This document shows positions 42,196 through 50,425 of a stretch of DNA of 64,000 bases, in pieces. The notes beneath the pieces were generated by a model. That model searched no databases. It was not told where the DNA came from and worked only from the letters and a program-made list of their open reading frames with translations. Source of the DNA: Microbacterium pullorum (GTDB lineage Bacteria > Actinomycetota > Actinomycetes > Actinomycetales > Microbacteriaceae); assembly GCF_014836535.1 (NCBI RefSeq), contig NZ_JACSQP010000001.1:455929-519928 (forward strand). The letters are read 5' to 3'. Every line of letters starts with the position of its first letter. The first letter of the stretch is position 1. Position numbers and translations under genes: made by a program.

Positions 42196-43493
42196 GTGCC
42201 GCGCCAGGTCCATGCCGGTCCGATCGCCGGACCGAACCCCTGCGACATGACGCTGATGAGGTCGTCGGCGTGTGTCACGATCCGCATGCGCACGGACGCG
42301 ATGTCGTCGGCGGCGGCGCTCACGCGCAGCTCGAGGACGCCGGGTGCGCTCCACCCCGCCGTGACGACGGCACGCCCGAGACCGAGCTCCGCCACCACCG
42401 GTGCGGTGACCGAGTAAGGGACGTGCTCGCCGCCGATGCGCACCTGCCCGGTGTCGGCGGCCAGATCGACGTGCAGCTGCGTCGGGGCGTCCTCACCGGT
42501 GAGCACCTCGTACCGCCCGCGCCGTGTGCGGGCATAAGCCGCATCGTGTGCGCGGGTCGGCGCACGCAGAACGGCGCCCGGCGCGGGCGTCTCGGCGCCC
42601 AAGGCCTCGCAGAGCAGATCCACGAGCCGTTGATCTCCGCTGGCCAGCGCCGTGGCATCGGCCGTCACGACGGCGGCGACCTTCTTCGCCGGATCGCCGT
42701 ACACGAGCTGGCCGCCGAGGCCGAACATCAGCCAGGCGCCCCCACCGGGAAGCCACACCTGGCGCCCGTACCCGGCGCGCAGCGGCGCGCCCCACGTCTG
42801 CATGCCGGGGTCGCTGCGGCGCTCGATCAGTCGGCGCACGACGGCTTCGGGGACGATGCGGGAGCCGCCGCGCACGCCGCCGCCGTTGATCACCTCCGCC
42901 AGCGGCAGCAGATCCGCCGGTGCCGCCATGAGCCCGGACCCGCCGTGGCTGTATCCCTCGGGTCCGGTCAGGAAGCGGGCGCCGGCCCCGACGCCGAGGG
43001 GCTCCAGGACGCGAGGCCGGAGATAGTCGAGCACGGTGCCGCCGCTCAGGCGCTCCACGAGCGCCGCCAGCACGTAGGAGGCGCTGGTGTCGTAGGTGAA
43101 GAACGTGCCCGGGCGGTGGGTCGGCGGCACGCGGAAGTACGATTCGAGCCAGCCGTCGCCCTCGGCGTCGTAGGTCGTGCGGCTGTGCGGGCCGGTCATG
43201 GCCAGCATGTCGTCGATGCGGGTCTCGGCGAGCCACGGGTGCACCGGGGGCATCTCGGGGAAATGATCCACGACGGGGTCGTCGAGCGTCAGCGCGCCCT
43301 CGTCTGCGAGCAGGAGGACCGCGAGGCCCGTGATCGACTTCGACACCGAGTACAGGCGGTGCGGCTCATCGACGTGGAAGGGGGCGATGCCGTCTGTCAC
43401 GGCGAGCTCGCCGTCGACGCTCACCTGCAGGGTGTGCAGCGCGATATCGGCATCGAGTGCCCGATCGACGAACCCGGAGAGCGCGTCACCCAT
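42162..43493 (-). CDS. Serine hydrolase of the beta-lactamase/PBP family
   Basis: 443 residues. S49-V-S-K52 (SxxK) is present. The YxN motif is changed to YDTSAS, as in some esterase-like members, and the family's HxG region is hard to place. The C-terminal ~130 residues form an extra beta-rich domain. No signal peptide. In a pectin operon a role as acetyl or other carbohydrate esterase is more likely than antibiotic resistance; this is inferred from context. Last gene of the GH43 operon; starts 8 bp inside the preceding gene. Confidence 0.78.
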   Translation of the reverse strand: MGDALSGFVDRALDADIALHTLQVSVDGELAVTDGIAPFHVDEPHRLYSVSKSITGLAVLLLADEGALTLDDPVVDHFPEMPPVHPWLAETRIDDMLAMTGPHSRTTYDAEGDGWLESYFRVPPTHRPGTFFTYDTSASYVLAALVERLSGGTVLDYLRPRVLEPLGVGAGARFLTGPEGYSHGGSGLMAAPADLLPLAEVINGGGVRGGSRIVPEAVVRRLIERRSDPGMQTWGAPLRAGYGRQVWLPGGGAWLMFGLGGQLVYGDPAKKVAAVVTADATALASGDQRLVDLLCEALGAETPAPGAVLRAPTRAHDAAYARTRRGRYEVLTGEDAPTQLHVDLAADTGQVRIGGEHVPYSVTAPVVAELGLGRAVVTAGWSAPGVLELRVSAAADDIASVRMRIVTHADDLISVMSQGFGPAIGPAWTWRGTYRAAAAASAP

Positions 43494-44631
43494 GGCGGGA
43501 CTCCACCGCGAACGGCACGCCGAGCTGCGCGAACGTCTGCTGCGTGCGCAGGGCGTCGCTGAGCGCCGGCTCCACATCGCGGACCACCGGGTGCCGGCCC
43601 AGCTCATCAGTGCGCCACGCCACGTGCTCGCGTGCGATGGGCGTCGGCGCAGGCGCGCTGACGACGGCATCCACGAGCCGCATGAACGCCCCGGTCTCCT
43701 CGATCGGCGCGCACAGGCGCGCCGCGGTCTGCCGCGCGGCGAGCAGATCATCGAGGAGTCCGACGAAGCCGAACGTCTCCTCGGCGGTGACGGACCCGTG
43801 CGGGTCCAGCAGCTGCACCCGCCCGGTCTTGTAGAACAGCCGCAGCATGCCGCGCTCGCCGACCACGTCGACGTGCGGCTCGAGGTTGCGTGCCGCCGCC
43901 AGCGTGACCGCGGTGGTCAGCCGGCGACCGTCGGCGAGGTGCAGGATCGCCACCGACGTGTCGTCGGCCTCGATGGGATTGGCGCGGTAGAGGTCCAGCG
44001 CGATGTCGGTGACGTCATCGCGCCCGGTGGTGCCGGCCAGTGCGAGGGCCGTGGCCGTCGCGTGCGCGAGCGGATTGGTGAGCACCCCGTCGGCGACCAC
44101 GACGCCGTCGAGCGTGCGTCTGCCCGCCCAGCGCGCACGGGACCAGTACCACTCGTCGCGCACCCAAGCGCCGGTGGCGGCGTAACGCACGACCTCGCCG
44201 ATCTCGCCCGCGGCGATACGCCGGCGCACGGCATCGATCGCGGCGCAGCCGAGGCTCTGGAAGCCGATCTGCACGCGGGCGCCGTGCTCACGGGTGAGCG
44301 CGGTGAGCCGGTCAAATTCGTCGAGGGTGGCGGTCGTGGGCTTCTCGAGCAGCACATCGGCGCCGGCGCGCACCGCGGCGGCGGCGAGGTCGAAGTGGGT
44401 GTGGATGGGGGTCGACACCACCACCACGTCGACCGCTTCGGCCTGGAGCAGAGCGAGGCCGTCGGCGTGCCAGATGACGCCCGGCGGAACCGCCCCCTCG
44501 GGTGGGTGGGGATCGGCGACCGCCGCCAGATGCACGCGCCCCTCGTCGTGCAGCCGCACCACGTGGGCCAGGTTCTTGGCGCCGTGCCCGCCGATGCCGA
44601 TGACGGCGACGCGGGGGATGCCGGCGCTCAC
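43486..44631 (-). CDS. Gfo/Idh/MocA family oxidoreductase
   Basis: 381 residues. VAVIGIGGHGAKNLA is the Rossmann dinucleotide loop, DVLLEKPTTATLDE holds the catalytic-type EKP motif, and the C-terminal alpha/beta domain follows. Substrates of the family are sugars, uronates or their derivatives with NAD(P). The GTG at 44631 overlaps the stop of the upstream gene (GTGA). It is paired with a DUF6807 gene, a common neighbour in carbohydrate loci. Confidence 0.87.
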   Translation of the reverse strand: MSAGIPRVAVIGIGGHGAKNLAHVVRLHDEGRVHLAAVADPHPPEGAVPPGVIWHADGLALLQAEAVDVVVVSTPIHTHFDLAAAAVRAGADVLLEKPTTATLDEFDRLTALTREHGARVQIGFQSLGCAAIDAVRRRIAAGEIGEVVRYAATGAWVRDEWYWSRARWAGRRTLDGVVVADGVLTNPLAHATATALALAGTTGRDDVTDIALDLYRANPIEADDTSVAILHLADGRRLTTAVTLAAARNLEPHVDVVGERGMLRLFYKTGRVQLLDPHGSVTAEETFGFVGLLDDLLAARQTAARLCAPIEETGAFMRLVDAVVSAPAPTPIAREHVAWRTDELGRHPVVRDVEPALSDALRTQQTFAQLGVPFAVESRHG

Positions 44632-45449
44632 ACCGCCTCCAGGATGCCGGAGAGCAGGCGGGCGCCGACCTGGTCGGGCGCCGTCGACGGCGCGTCCATC
44701 ACCGCGACGGCGAGGGTGAGGTCCAGCGTGTCGCCGGCGGCGAGCCGCCGCCGCTCGGTCACGGCGACGGCGGGACCGAAGCCGACGTAGCCGGTGTCGC
44801 GCACGAACCACGGCATCGCCGTGGTGGTGGCCGCCACGACCGAGGCATGCGGCCCGTCGATCGCGAGCCACGACGAGAGCGAGCCGTGCGCCGCGGCGAT
44901 CCCGGCGCCGTCGTGCGTGCGCACGGTCGCCCGCTCGAAGGGGGTGCGCCAGAAGAGCCCGCCGTAGAAGGCGCCGTCCCGGCCATTCGTCTGAGGGCTC
45001 CCGAAGGTGACGTCGCCGGCGGTGGCGCACAGTCGCGACCGCCAGGTCAGATCCCATCCCTCGGCGGTCTCGGTCGCGGTGATCGTGCGGGTCTCCGCGA
45101 GCACCGTGGCATCCCGGTGGTCGAGCCAGGTCAGGGTCTCGACGAGCCGGCCGCCCGACGCATCCACCTCGCGTTCATCGACCCGCTGGATGCCGTGATT
45201 GTCGAGCAGCACCGACCCTGCGTCACGGCGGAAGGTGCGGCCGCCCCAGAACGAGACCCCGTTGACGTCGGGGAGGGCCAGGCTCAACCCGAGGTGATGC
45301 CGATGATCGGCGGGAGTGACCTCTGTGACTCCCGCGCCGGAGCGGGTGGTCCCCGTGAGGAACGGCCGAGGCGACAGCACGCGGTCGAGGTCGCCGCCGT
45401 CGTCGTAGGTGACCGCGGCTGCCTCGCCGCGGAGCAGATCGATCCTCAC
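44628..45449 (-). CDS. DUF6807 (PmoA-like) family protein
   Basis: 273 residues, mostly beta. HRHHLGLSLALPDVNGVSFWGG with its HxHH-like cluster is the recognisable core of the family often called PmoA; HRHHLGLSLALPDVNGVSF is enough to see it. Family members sit in plant-polysaccharide loci and their activity is not established to my knowledge. The GTG at 45449 has AAGGAGC upstream and overlaps the LacI stop (GTGA). In-frame starts further upstream would run into the LacI gene. Confidence 0.75.
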   Translation of the reverse strand: MRIDLLRGEAAAVTYDDGGDLDRVLSPRPFLTGTTRSGAGVTEVTPADHRHHLGLSLALPDVNGVSFWGGRTFRRDAGSVLLDNHGIQRVDEREVDASGGRLVETLTWLDHRDATVLAETRTITATETAEGWDLTWRSRLCATAGDVTFGSPQTNGRDGAFYGGLFWRTPFERATVRTHDGAGIAAAHGSLSSWLAIDGPHASVVAATTTAMPWFVRDTGYVGFGPAVAVTERRRLAAGDTLDLTLAVAVMDAPSTAPDQVGARLLSGILEAV

Positions 45450-46459
45450 GAAAGCTCCTTCGTACTTCCTCGCACGGCCAGTCCGGGCGAGAACATGATC
45501 GGTTCGCGCAGCGGCTCTGCCGTCATCTCGGAACGCAGCACCACCCAGATCTGCTCGCCGATGTCGGCCAACCGCGCCGTCATGGTGGTCAGCGACGGCG
45601 AGGAGTAGCGCGAGAACGGGATGTCGTCGAAGCCGGCGACGGAGAGGTCGTCGGGCACCGAGACCTTCTCCTCGGCGAGCCGGCCGAGAAGGCCGAGGGC
45701 CACCACGTCGTTGAAGGCGATCACGGCGGTCGCGCCGGTGTCGCGGACCGCGGGCCACGCGCGGTAGCCGTCTTCGAAGGAGTATCCGCAGGCGACGTCG
45801 ATGATGTCCGCATCGGGCTGGGCCTGTCTGATCTCGACCAGCCCCTTCTCGCGTTCCCAGTTCGACCGTGCGTCGGCGGGACCGGCGAGGAAGACGATGC
45901 GTCGGTGACCGAGCTCGATGAGATGACGGGCGATCATGATCGTGCCGGCGTGGTAGTCGATCCGCACCGACCCCGCGTTCTTGCCGGTGGTGCGGTTGAA
46001 GACCGCCACGGGGGCGATCCGCGGCAGGAGTTCGAGCAGAGCCGCCCGCGTCATACGGGGGGAGAAGAGGGCGACGGCATCCGTGCGGTCCCGCAGATCC
46101 TGCGCGAGGACGCTCTCGCGCTCGGGATCCTCGAACGAGTCCGCCACCACCACGTGATAGCCGTCGTTCGCGGCGGCGCGGTTGAAGCCGTTGAGCACCT
46201 GGTGGAACATCGGGTTGCCGAGGTCGGGGACCACGACGCCCACCGTGCGGCTCACCCCGAGGGAGAGGGAGCGAGCCGTCTGGCTGGGGGTGTAGCCGAG
46301 ATCGGTGATGACCCGGCGGACCCGTTCGGCGAGGTCCTCGTTCACCGTCTCCACGCTGTTGAGCACGCGCGACACTGTCGCCTTCGACACGCCCGCGGCG
46401 CGCGCGATGTCGTTGATCGTCGTCTGACGCGTCGGCGTCGTGCGCGCGCGCTTGCCCAC
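45446..46459 (-). CDS. LacI family regulator of the pectin locus
   Basis: 337 residues. TTINDIARAAGVSKATVSRV is the LacI helix-turn-helix with the hinge SQTARSLSLGVSRTVG following; the periplasmic-binding-like effector domain runs to the end with VAGFDDIPFSRYSSPSLTT. It lies inside the GH43 operon (GTG 4 bp after the GH43 stop), and both this operon and the convergent ABC/GH28 operon carry GAAACCGGTTCC in their promoters. The effector is probably a uronide or rhamnose-containing breakdown product. Confidence 0.9.
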   Translation of the reverse strand: MGKRARTTPTRQTTINDIARAAGVSKATVSRVLNSVETVNEDLAERVRRVITDLGYTPSQTARSLSLGVSRTVGVVVPDLGNPMFHQVLNGFNRAAANDGYHVVVADSFEDPERESVLAQDLRDRTDAVALFSPRMTRAALLELLPRIAPVAVFNRTTGKNAGSVRIDYHAGTIMIARHLIELGHRRIVFLAGPADARSNWEREKGLVEIRQAQPDADIIDVACGYSFEDGYRAWPAVRDTGATAVIAFNDVVALGLLGRLAEEKVSVPDDLSVAGFDDIPFSRYSSPSLTTMTARLADIGEQIWVVLRSEMTAEPLREPIMFSPGLAVRGSTKELS

Positions 46460-46463
46460 CAGC

Positions 46464-47993
46464 TCAGTCCCGCACGTCGATCGAGAAATGAGCGAACCGG
46501 CCGACGGTCTCGACGGTCCGCGGCCCGGCGGCGAAGAGCGACAGGGATGCCCCCACCCAGCGCCCCGGCCGCGCGCGGAACACGGGATCGGTGTCGATGA
46601 TCACGGTGTCTCGTGCCGTCACCACGACCCGCACGCCCGCGTCGGCATCGACCTGCACACGCACATGCGCCTGCGGTTCGGACAGCGGCGAGGTCGCGAT
46701 GACGCCCTCGGTGACGTCGCCCGGGTGGCGCACCGCGACGACCGCCTCGAAGCCGTCGTCCGTGGAGCGCACACCGGCCCAGAGATACGCCTCTCCCAGC
46801 ACCGCGATCCCGGCGCGGGAGCCTGCCCCGACGCTCTCGAGGGCGATGTCGACGTCGCTCGTCGAGGGCATGCCCGGCAACGGTTGCGAGAGCACCCGCG
46901 GCATCGTGCGCACATTGTCGCCTTCGGGGTTGCCGCGCAGGCCCAGCCCGGGGCCGGCGCCGACGATCGCCCGAGGGTCGGGATTCGCCTCCCATTGCCA
47001 GTGGGTGCCCGGCATGCCGTCCGCGAAGTCGTCGGGGCGTGCGAGCGTACGCACCCGCGGACGCGTCTGCCCGCGCTCGGGGAACGCAACGGCATGCTCG
47101 ATGACCGGCTGAGGGTCCCCGCCGCCGGCCGCCTGGCCCATCGTCGGCCAGCCGTCGTTGCCCCAGGCCATCGGCTGCAGGTGAAGCACCCGCCCGTACA
47201 CGCCCCGATCCTGGAAGTGCAGGAACCAGTCGCCGCCGTGCCCGTCGTCGACCCACGCGCCCTGGTGCGGACCGTTCACGGGGGTGTCGCCCTGGGCGAG
47301 CACGATCCGGTGCTCGTACGGCCCGAACGGATCGTCGGCGCGGAACACCGTCTGCCACCCCGTGGCCACGCCGCCGGCGGGGGCGAAGATCCAGTACCGG
47401 CCATCGCGCTGGTAGAACTTCGGGCCCTCGAGCGTCGTGAAGCCCTCGAGGCGATCGCCGTCGATGACGTCGACGGGAGGGCCGACCGCATGCCGCAGCT
47501 GCGGGTCGACGGGCACGACCGTCAGCACGTTCTTGCGTCCCGAGCGGGAGTGCGCCCAGCCGTGCACGAGGTAGGCGTTGCCGTCGTCGTCCCAGAGGGG
47601 ACACGGGTCGATGATCCCGAGGCCGCGCAGCAGCGCGTGGGGCGCGGACCACGGTCCGGCCGGATCCTCGGCGGTGACGACGAAGATGCCCTGATCGGGG
47701 TCGGGGTACACGACGAAGAACCGGCCGTCGTGGTGACGGATCGAGGGAGCCCACACCCCGCCACCGTGGCGGGGGAGCTCGAACCACGGCGCGGGCTCGC
47801 CGCCGGCGAGCGCATAGCCGACGCGCTCCCAGGCGACCAGGTCGTCGGACACCCACAGCGGCAGTCCGGGGGCGCGGTGGAAGCTCGACGCGACGAGGTA
47901 GAAGCGGTCTCCCACGCGTATCGCGTCGGGATCCGGGACATCGGCGTCGATGATCGGGTTGCGATACGAGCTCGCATCATTGACGAGGTTCAT
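46464..47993 (-). CDS. GH43 glycoside hydrolase (beta-xylosidase/arabinosidase group)
   Basis: 509 residues. Five-bladed propeller at the N-terminus: general base D21 in VPDPDAIR, the pKa-modulating D129 in GIIDPCPLW and general acid E189 in LEGPKFY. Residues ~330-509 are a beta-sandwich like the C-terminal domain of long GH43 enzymes (DUF1349/LamG type). No signal peptide, so a cytosolic exo-enzyme removing arabinose, xylose or galactose side chains is likely. Starts with ATG 47993, some 7 nt from a predicted -10 box, so the mRNA may be leaderless. Confidence 0.9.
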   Translation of the reverse strand: MNLVNDASSYRNPIIDADVPDPDAIRVGDRFYLVASSFHRAPGLPLWVSDDLVAWERVGYALAGGEPAPWFELPRHGGGVWAPSIRHHDGRFFVVYPDPDQGIFVVTAEDPAGPWSAPHALLRGLGIIDPCPLWDDDGNAYLVHGWAHSRSGRKNVLTVVPVDPQLRHAVGPPVDVIDGDRLEGFTTLEGPKFYQRDGRYWIFAPAGGVATGWQTVFRADDPFGPYEHRIVLAQGDTPVNGPHQGAWVDDGHGGDWFLHFQDRGVYGRVLHLQPMAWGNDGWPTMGQAAGGGDPQPVIEHAVAFPERGQTRPRVRTLARPDDFADGMPGTHWQWEANPDPRAIVGAGPGLGLRGNPEGDNVRTMPRVLSQPLPGMPSTSDVDIALESVGAGSRAGIAVLGEAYLWAGVRSTDDGFEAVVAVRHPGDVTEGVIATSPLSEPQAHVRVQVDADAGVRVVVTARDTVIIDTDPVFRARPGRWVGASLSLFAAGPRTVETVGRFAHFSIDVRD

Positions 47994-48000
47994 CCCCGTC

Positions 48001-48029
48001 AGCCTAGGTGAGAAACCGGTTCCTGTCCA
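48001..48029 (-). promoter_or_regulatory. Promoter and LacI operator of the GH43 operon
   Basis: On the minus strand TGGACA (48024-48029) and TAGGCT (48001-48006) are 17 bp apart. The palindromic site GGAACCGGTTTC (48012-48023 complement, plus-strand GAAACCGGTTCC) fills the spacer, where a bound repressor would block RNA polymerase. The same 12-mer occurs at 35561-35572. Confidence 0.75.
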
Positions 48030-48117
48030 CGATTCACGCGGGGTGGTGGCGGCGGTGAGGCCTCGGCTGCGGTCTCGACCCGCTCCGGGAGTGCCCGTGA
48101 CCGCGAACGACGGGAAC

Positions 48118-48174
48118 CCGCCGTCGGTGTGCAGCAGGTGGCCGGTGATTCGCCGGCCTTCCCGCGAGAGCGGG
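48118..48174 (-). pseudogene. Fragment of an SDR gene 3' end
   Basis: The minus strand encodes REGRRITGHLLHTDGGF, matching the C-terminus of the intact SDR at 34661-35326 (DGRWVSGQLLHADGGF). By my alignment 46 of 57 bases agree with 34680-34736. The rest of the gene is missing upstream; 56 bp beyond lies paired element 8. It is a remnant, not a gene. Confidence 0.65.
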
Positions 48175-48229
48175 CGGCGCCGGCGACAGGGGAACCGGCC
48201 CGGTGCGATCGTAGGCGCGCGGCCCCGCC

Positions 48230-48301
48230 GTCGGAATTCAGGCTGTGAGCGGGTGAGGGCGTGTTGCGGGGGTGCGGGTGCGGCGGTGCCGGATTTTCGA
48301 C
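48230..48301. repeat. Paired GAATTC element 8 (72 bp)
   Basis: Left arm GTCGGAATTCAGGC (48230-48243, consensus) and decayed right arm GCCGGATTTTCGAC (48288-48301), 44-bp interior, arm starts 58 bp apart. Its interior begins with the 12-mer TGTGAGCGGGTG, which recurs in element 9. Confidence 0.8.
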
Positions 48302-48413
48302 AGGAGAACTGGCTCGCCGGCGAGCGGCGCGCCGGGTGGGCGGACGCAGTCGGCGGGTGTGGGCGGACCTGTGGCCGGTGGACCTGCGGCCGGTGGGGCG
48401 GGCCGGCGTGGCC

Positions 48414-48487
48414 GTCGGAATTCAGGCTGTGAGCGGGTGGCGGTGCCGCAACCGGGGGAGTGGCCGGGGGTGAGACTGAATTCCGAC
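48414..48487. repeat. Paired GAATTC element 9 (74 bp)
   Basis: Left arm GTCGGAATTCAGGC (48414-48427, consensus) and right arm GACTGAATTCCGAC (48474-48487, one change), 46-bp interior, arm starts 60 bp apart, the longest of the family. The first 26 bp (arm plus TGTGAGCGGGTG) match element 8, 184 bp upstream. The right arm ends 7 bp before the stop end of the convergent-side gene 48494-48982. Bases 48302-48413 show only GC-rich sequence with repeated GGCCGGTGG/CGGCCGGTGG words. Confidence 0.82.
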
Positions 48488-48493
48488 GGGAGT

Positions 48494-48982
48494 TCAGGGG
48501 GCGACGAGGCGGGCAGCGCGGCGGCGGCGGACGAGCGCGACGACCCACTCGACGACCAGCCACATCCAGCCGGCGAGCCAGACGGATGCCGCGACGACGC
48601 AGACGGCGGAGGACACGTCCGATGCGGCGCGGTCGCCGGCCAGGCCGGCGGCGAGCATGAAGGTGGATCCCCAGTCGCCGCTGTCTCCACCGTCGACGAG
48701 GAAGAAGCCGACGAGCACGACGGCGATGCTCGTCGCCCACGCCGCGATCAGCGCGCGCCGGGCGCCGGTTCCCTCGCGCAGCGCCCCGCGGCCACCGAGG
48801 TAGCCGCTCGCGGCCACGGCGATCTGCAGGGCATAGCCGACGAGCCACACCGGCGCGGTCCAGATGATCGCGACGACCATCCAGCCCGCCGAGGCGAGCT
48901 TGAGTGCCAAGGCGACCAGGGGGAGGACGATGAGGGCGGTCCCGGTCAGTCGGGCGGTCGTGGAACTGAGTGCTCGGGTCAT
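48494..48982 (-). CDS. Hypothetical four-helix membrane protein
   Basis: 162 residues with about four hydrophobic segments (LIVLPLVALALKLASAG, WMVVAIIWTAPVWLVGYAL, ALIAAWATSIAVVLVGFF, VWLAGWMWLVVEWVVALV). I do not recognise a family. The C-terminus is Arg rich (RRRRAAR), suggesting an inside location. ATTAAAC upstream could be its -10 region. Divergent from a MarR gene, which may regulate it. Confidence 0.65.
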   Translation of the reverse strand: MTRALSSTTARLTGTALIVLPLVALALKLASAGWMVVAIIWTAPVWLVGYALQIAVAASGYLGGRGALREGTGARRALIAAWATSIAVVLVGFFLVDGGDSGDWGSTFMLAAGLAGDRAASDVSSAVCVVAASVWLAGWMWLVVEWVVALVRRRRAARLVAP

Positions 48983-49069
48983 CGTTTAATCCTGCCCGGG
49001 CGTCGTGCTGCGGTGTGACGGATCGATAGCATCGAGAGAGTGTCGGTTCACAACGAGGGAGGAATCGCG

Positions 49070-49513
49070 ATGAACGCTGAACGTCCCCCCTTCAGCCCGG
49101 TCATCTCGCTGTTGACGGTGTCTGCCATCTGGGATGCGCGACTGGGCGCTGCGCTGAAGGCCATCGGGCTCACCACGCGCAAGTACGGTCTGCTCGCCCA
49201 CATCGGCGCCGAACCCGGCATCTCGTTCAGCGAGCTCGCCCGCCGCAGTCAGATCACCGTGCAGACCGCTCACACCGCGGTTCGTGCCCTTGCCGGGGCG
49301 GGAATGGTGGCGGATGCCACCGCGCACGCGGGTGCAGCGTCAGACCTCCGCGTGACGAAGAAGGGGCAGCGCGCCCTCGACGCCGCGGTTGCACTCCTCG
49401 CCTCGCTGGATGTCGCGTTCAGCGGCGCCCTGCCCGCGCTCGCGTCCGCGCTGGAGGGCCTGCACGAGCGCCCGTTCGGTGAAGAGGACGCCACTGACCT
49501 TCAGGTAGACTGA
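49070..49513 (+). CDS. MarR family regulator
   Basis: 147 residues. RKYGLLAHIGAEPGISFSEL and ARRSQITVQTAHTAVRALAGAGMV form the winged-helix, with DLRVTKKGQRALD as wing; short dimer helices flank it. GAGGGAGGA 6 nt before the ATG at 49070 fixes the start; an upstream in-frame GTG at 49040 is weaker. It leads a likely operon with DUF3817, DoxX and LLM genes. Confidence 0.87.
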   Translation: MNAERPPFSPVISLLTVSAIWDARLGAALKAIGLTTRKYGLLAHIGAEPGISFSELARRSQITVQTAHTAVRALAGAGMVADATAHAGAASDLRVTKKGQRALDAAVALLASLDVAFSGALPALASALEGLHERPFGEEDATDLQVD

Positions 49514-49517
49514 AGGA

Positions 49518-49982
49518 ATGTTCCGCACCCCTCTGGCACTGTTCCGCGTGCTCGCATTCGCCGAAGCCGTCTCGTGGACACTGCTGATCACCGGACTCGT
49601 GCTGCGCGCGACGGTGGGGCTCGACATCGCCGTCTCGATCGGTGGCGGCATCCACGGGTTCGTGTTCCTCTCCTACGCCGCGACCGCGATCGTCGTCGCC
49701 AAGAACAACCGCTGGTCGCCGTGGCCGACCACCGTGGCCGTCGGCGCGGCCATCGTGCCGTACGCCACCATCCCGGTGGAGATCTGGCTGCACCGCACCG
49801 GCCGCCTCGCCGGACAGTGGCGCCCGACCGAGACCGACGACCCGCGCGACCTCACCTGGCACGACCGGATCTTCCGCACGCTGCTGCGCCACCCCTGGCT
49901 GTTCGCCCTGGCGCTCGCGGTCGGCGTCGTGGTCGTGTTCACGGTGCTGCTGATCATCGGCCCTCCCGGCGGTCGCGACTGA
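49518..49982 (+). CDS. DUF3817 membrane protein
   Basis: 154 residues. FRVLAFAEAVSWTLLITGLV and GGGIHGFVFLSYAATAIVVA are the DUF3817 core of actinobacteria (three or four membrane segments). An extra loop and a fourth segment (FALALAVGVVVVFTVLLII) follow. Function unknown. Starts 4 bp after the MarR stop with GAAGGA upstream. Confidence 0.85.
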   Translation: MFRTPLALFRVLAFAEAVSWTLLITGLVLRATVGLDIAVSIGGGIHGFVFLSYAATAIVVAKNNRWSPWPTTVAVGAAIVPYATIPVEIWLHRTGRLAGQWRPTETDDPRDLTWHDRIFRTLLRHPWLFALALAVGVVVVFTVLLIIGPPGGRD

Positions 49983-50016
49983 CCCGGGCCATCCTGGCGG
50001 ATGCCAGGATGGGCAC

Positions 50017-50424
50017 GTGTCGACGTCGATCCTCCGGACCATCGCGCGCGGGGTGCTCGCTGGGCTCCTCGCCGCCGCGGGCCTGGCCCACCTGTTCTGG
50101 CTGCGCCGAGGGTTCCGCATCGCGGTGCCGCCGTGGGCGACGCGGCTGCTGCACACCGACGAAGACATGATCGTGGTGGCATCCGGCGCGGCAGAGCTCG
50201 TGCTCAGCGCCGGGCTGGTCGCCCTGCCGCGCGAGCGGCGACGCGCGGGCATGGCCGTCGCCGCCTTGTTCGTCGCGGTGTTCCCCGGCAACGTGCACCA
50301 CTGGGCCACGGGCGTCTCCGCGCCCGGGCTGCGCACCGACCGGGCCCGACTGCTGCGACTGTTCCTGCAGCCGATGCTCGTCGCGTGGGCGCTGTGGGCC
50401 ACCGCGCCGGAGAGGAGTCGCTGA
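50017..50424 (+). CDS. DoxX-like membrane protein
   Basis: 135 residues, four membrane segments. LAAAGLAHLFWLRRGFR, ASGAAELVLSAGLVALPRERR and VFPGNVHHW are DoxX-like landmarks. It is clearly paralogous to the 59742-60134 product (shared SHLFW/AHLFW, ALPxERRRxG, AVFPGN and PxLVAWALW). GTG start at 50017. Homologs take part in membrane redox or sulfur chemistry, or have no known role. Two bp separate it from the LLM gene. Confidence 0.8.
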   Translation: MSTSILRTIARGVLAGLLAAAGLAHLFWLRRGFRIAVPPWATRLLHTDEDMIVVASGAAELVLSAGLVALPRERRRAGMAVAALFVAVFPGNVHHWATGVSAPGLRTDRARLLRLFLQPMLVAWALWATAPERSR

Positions 50425-50425
50425 C

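Noticed and set aside
42162..43493. Second beta-lactamase resistance gene
   Set aside because: The YxN motif is altered, a large extra C-terminal domain is present and the gene lies in a pectin operon; an esterase-like role is more likely.
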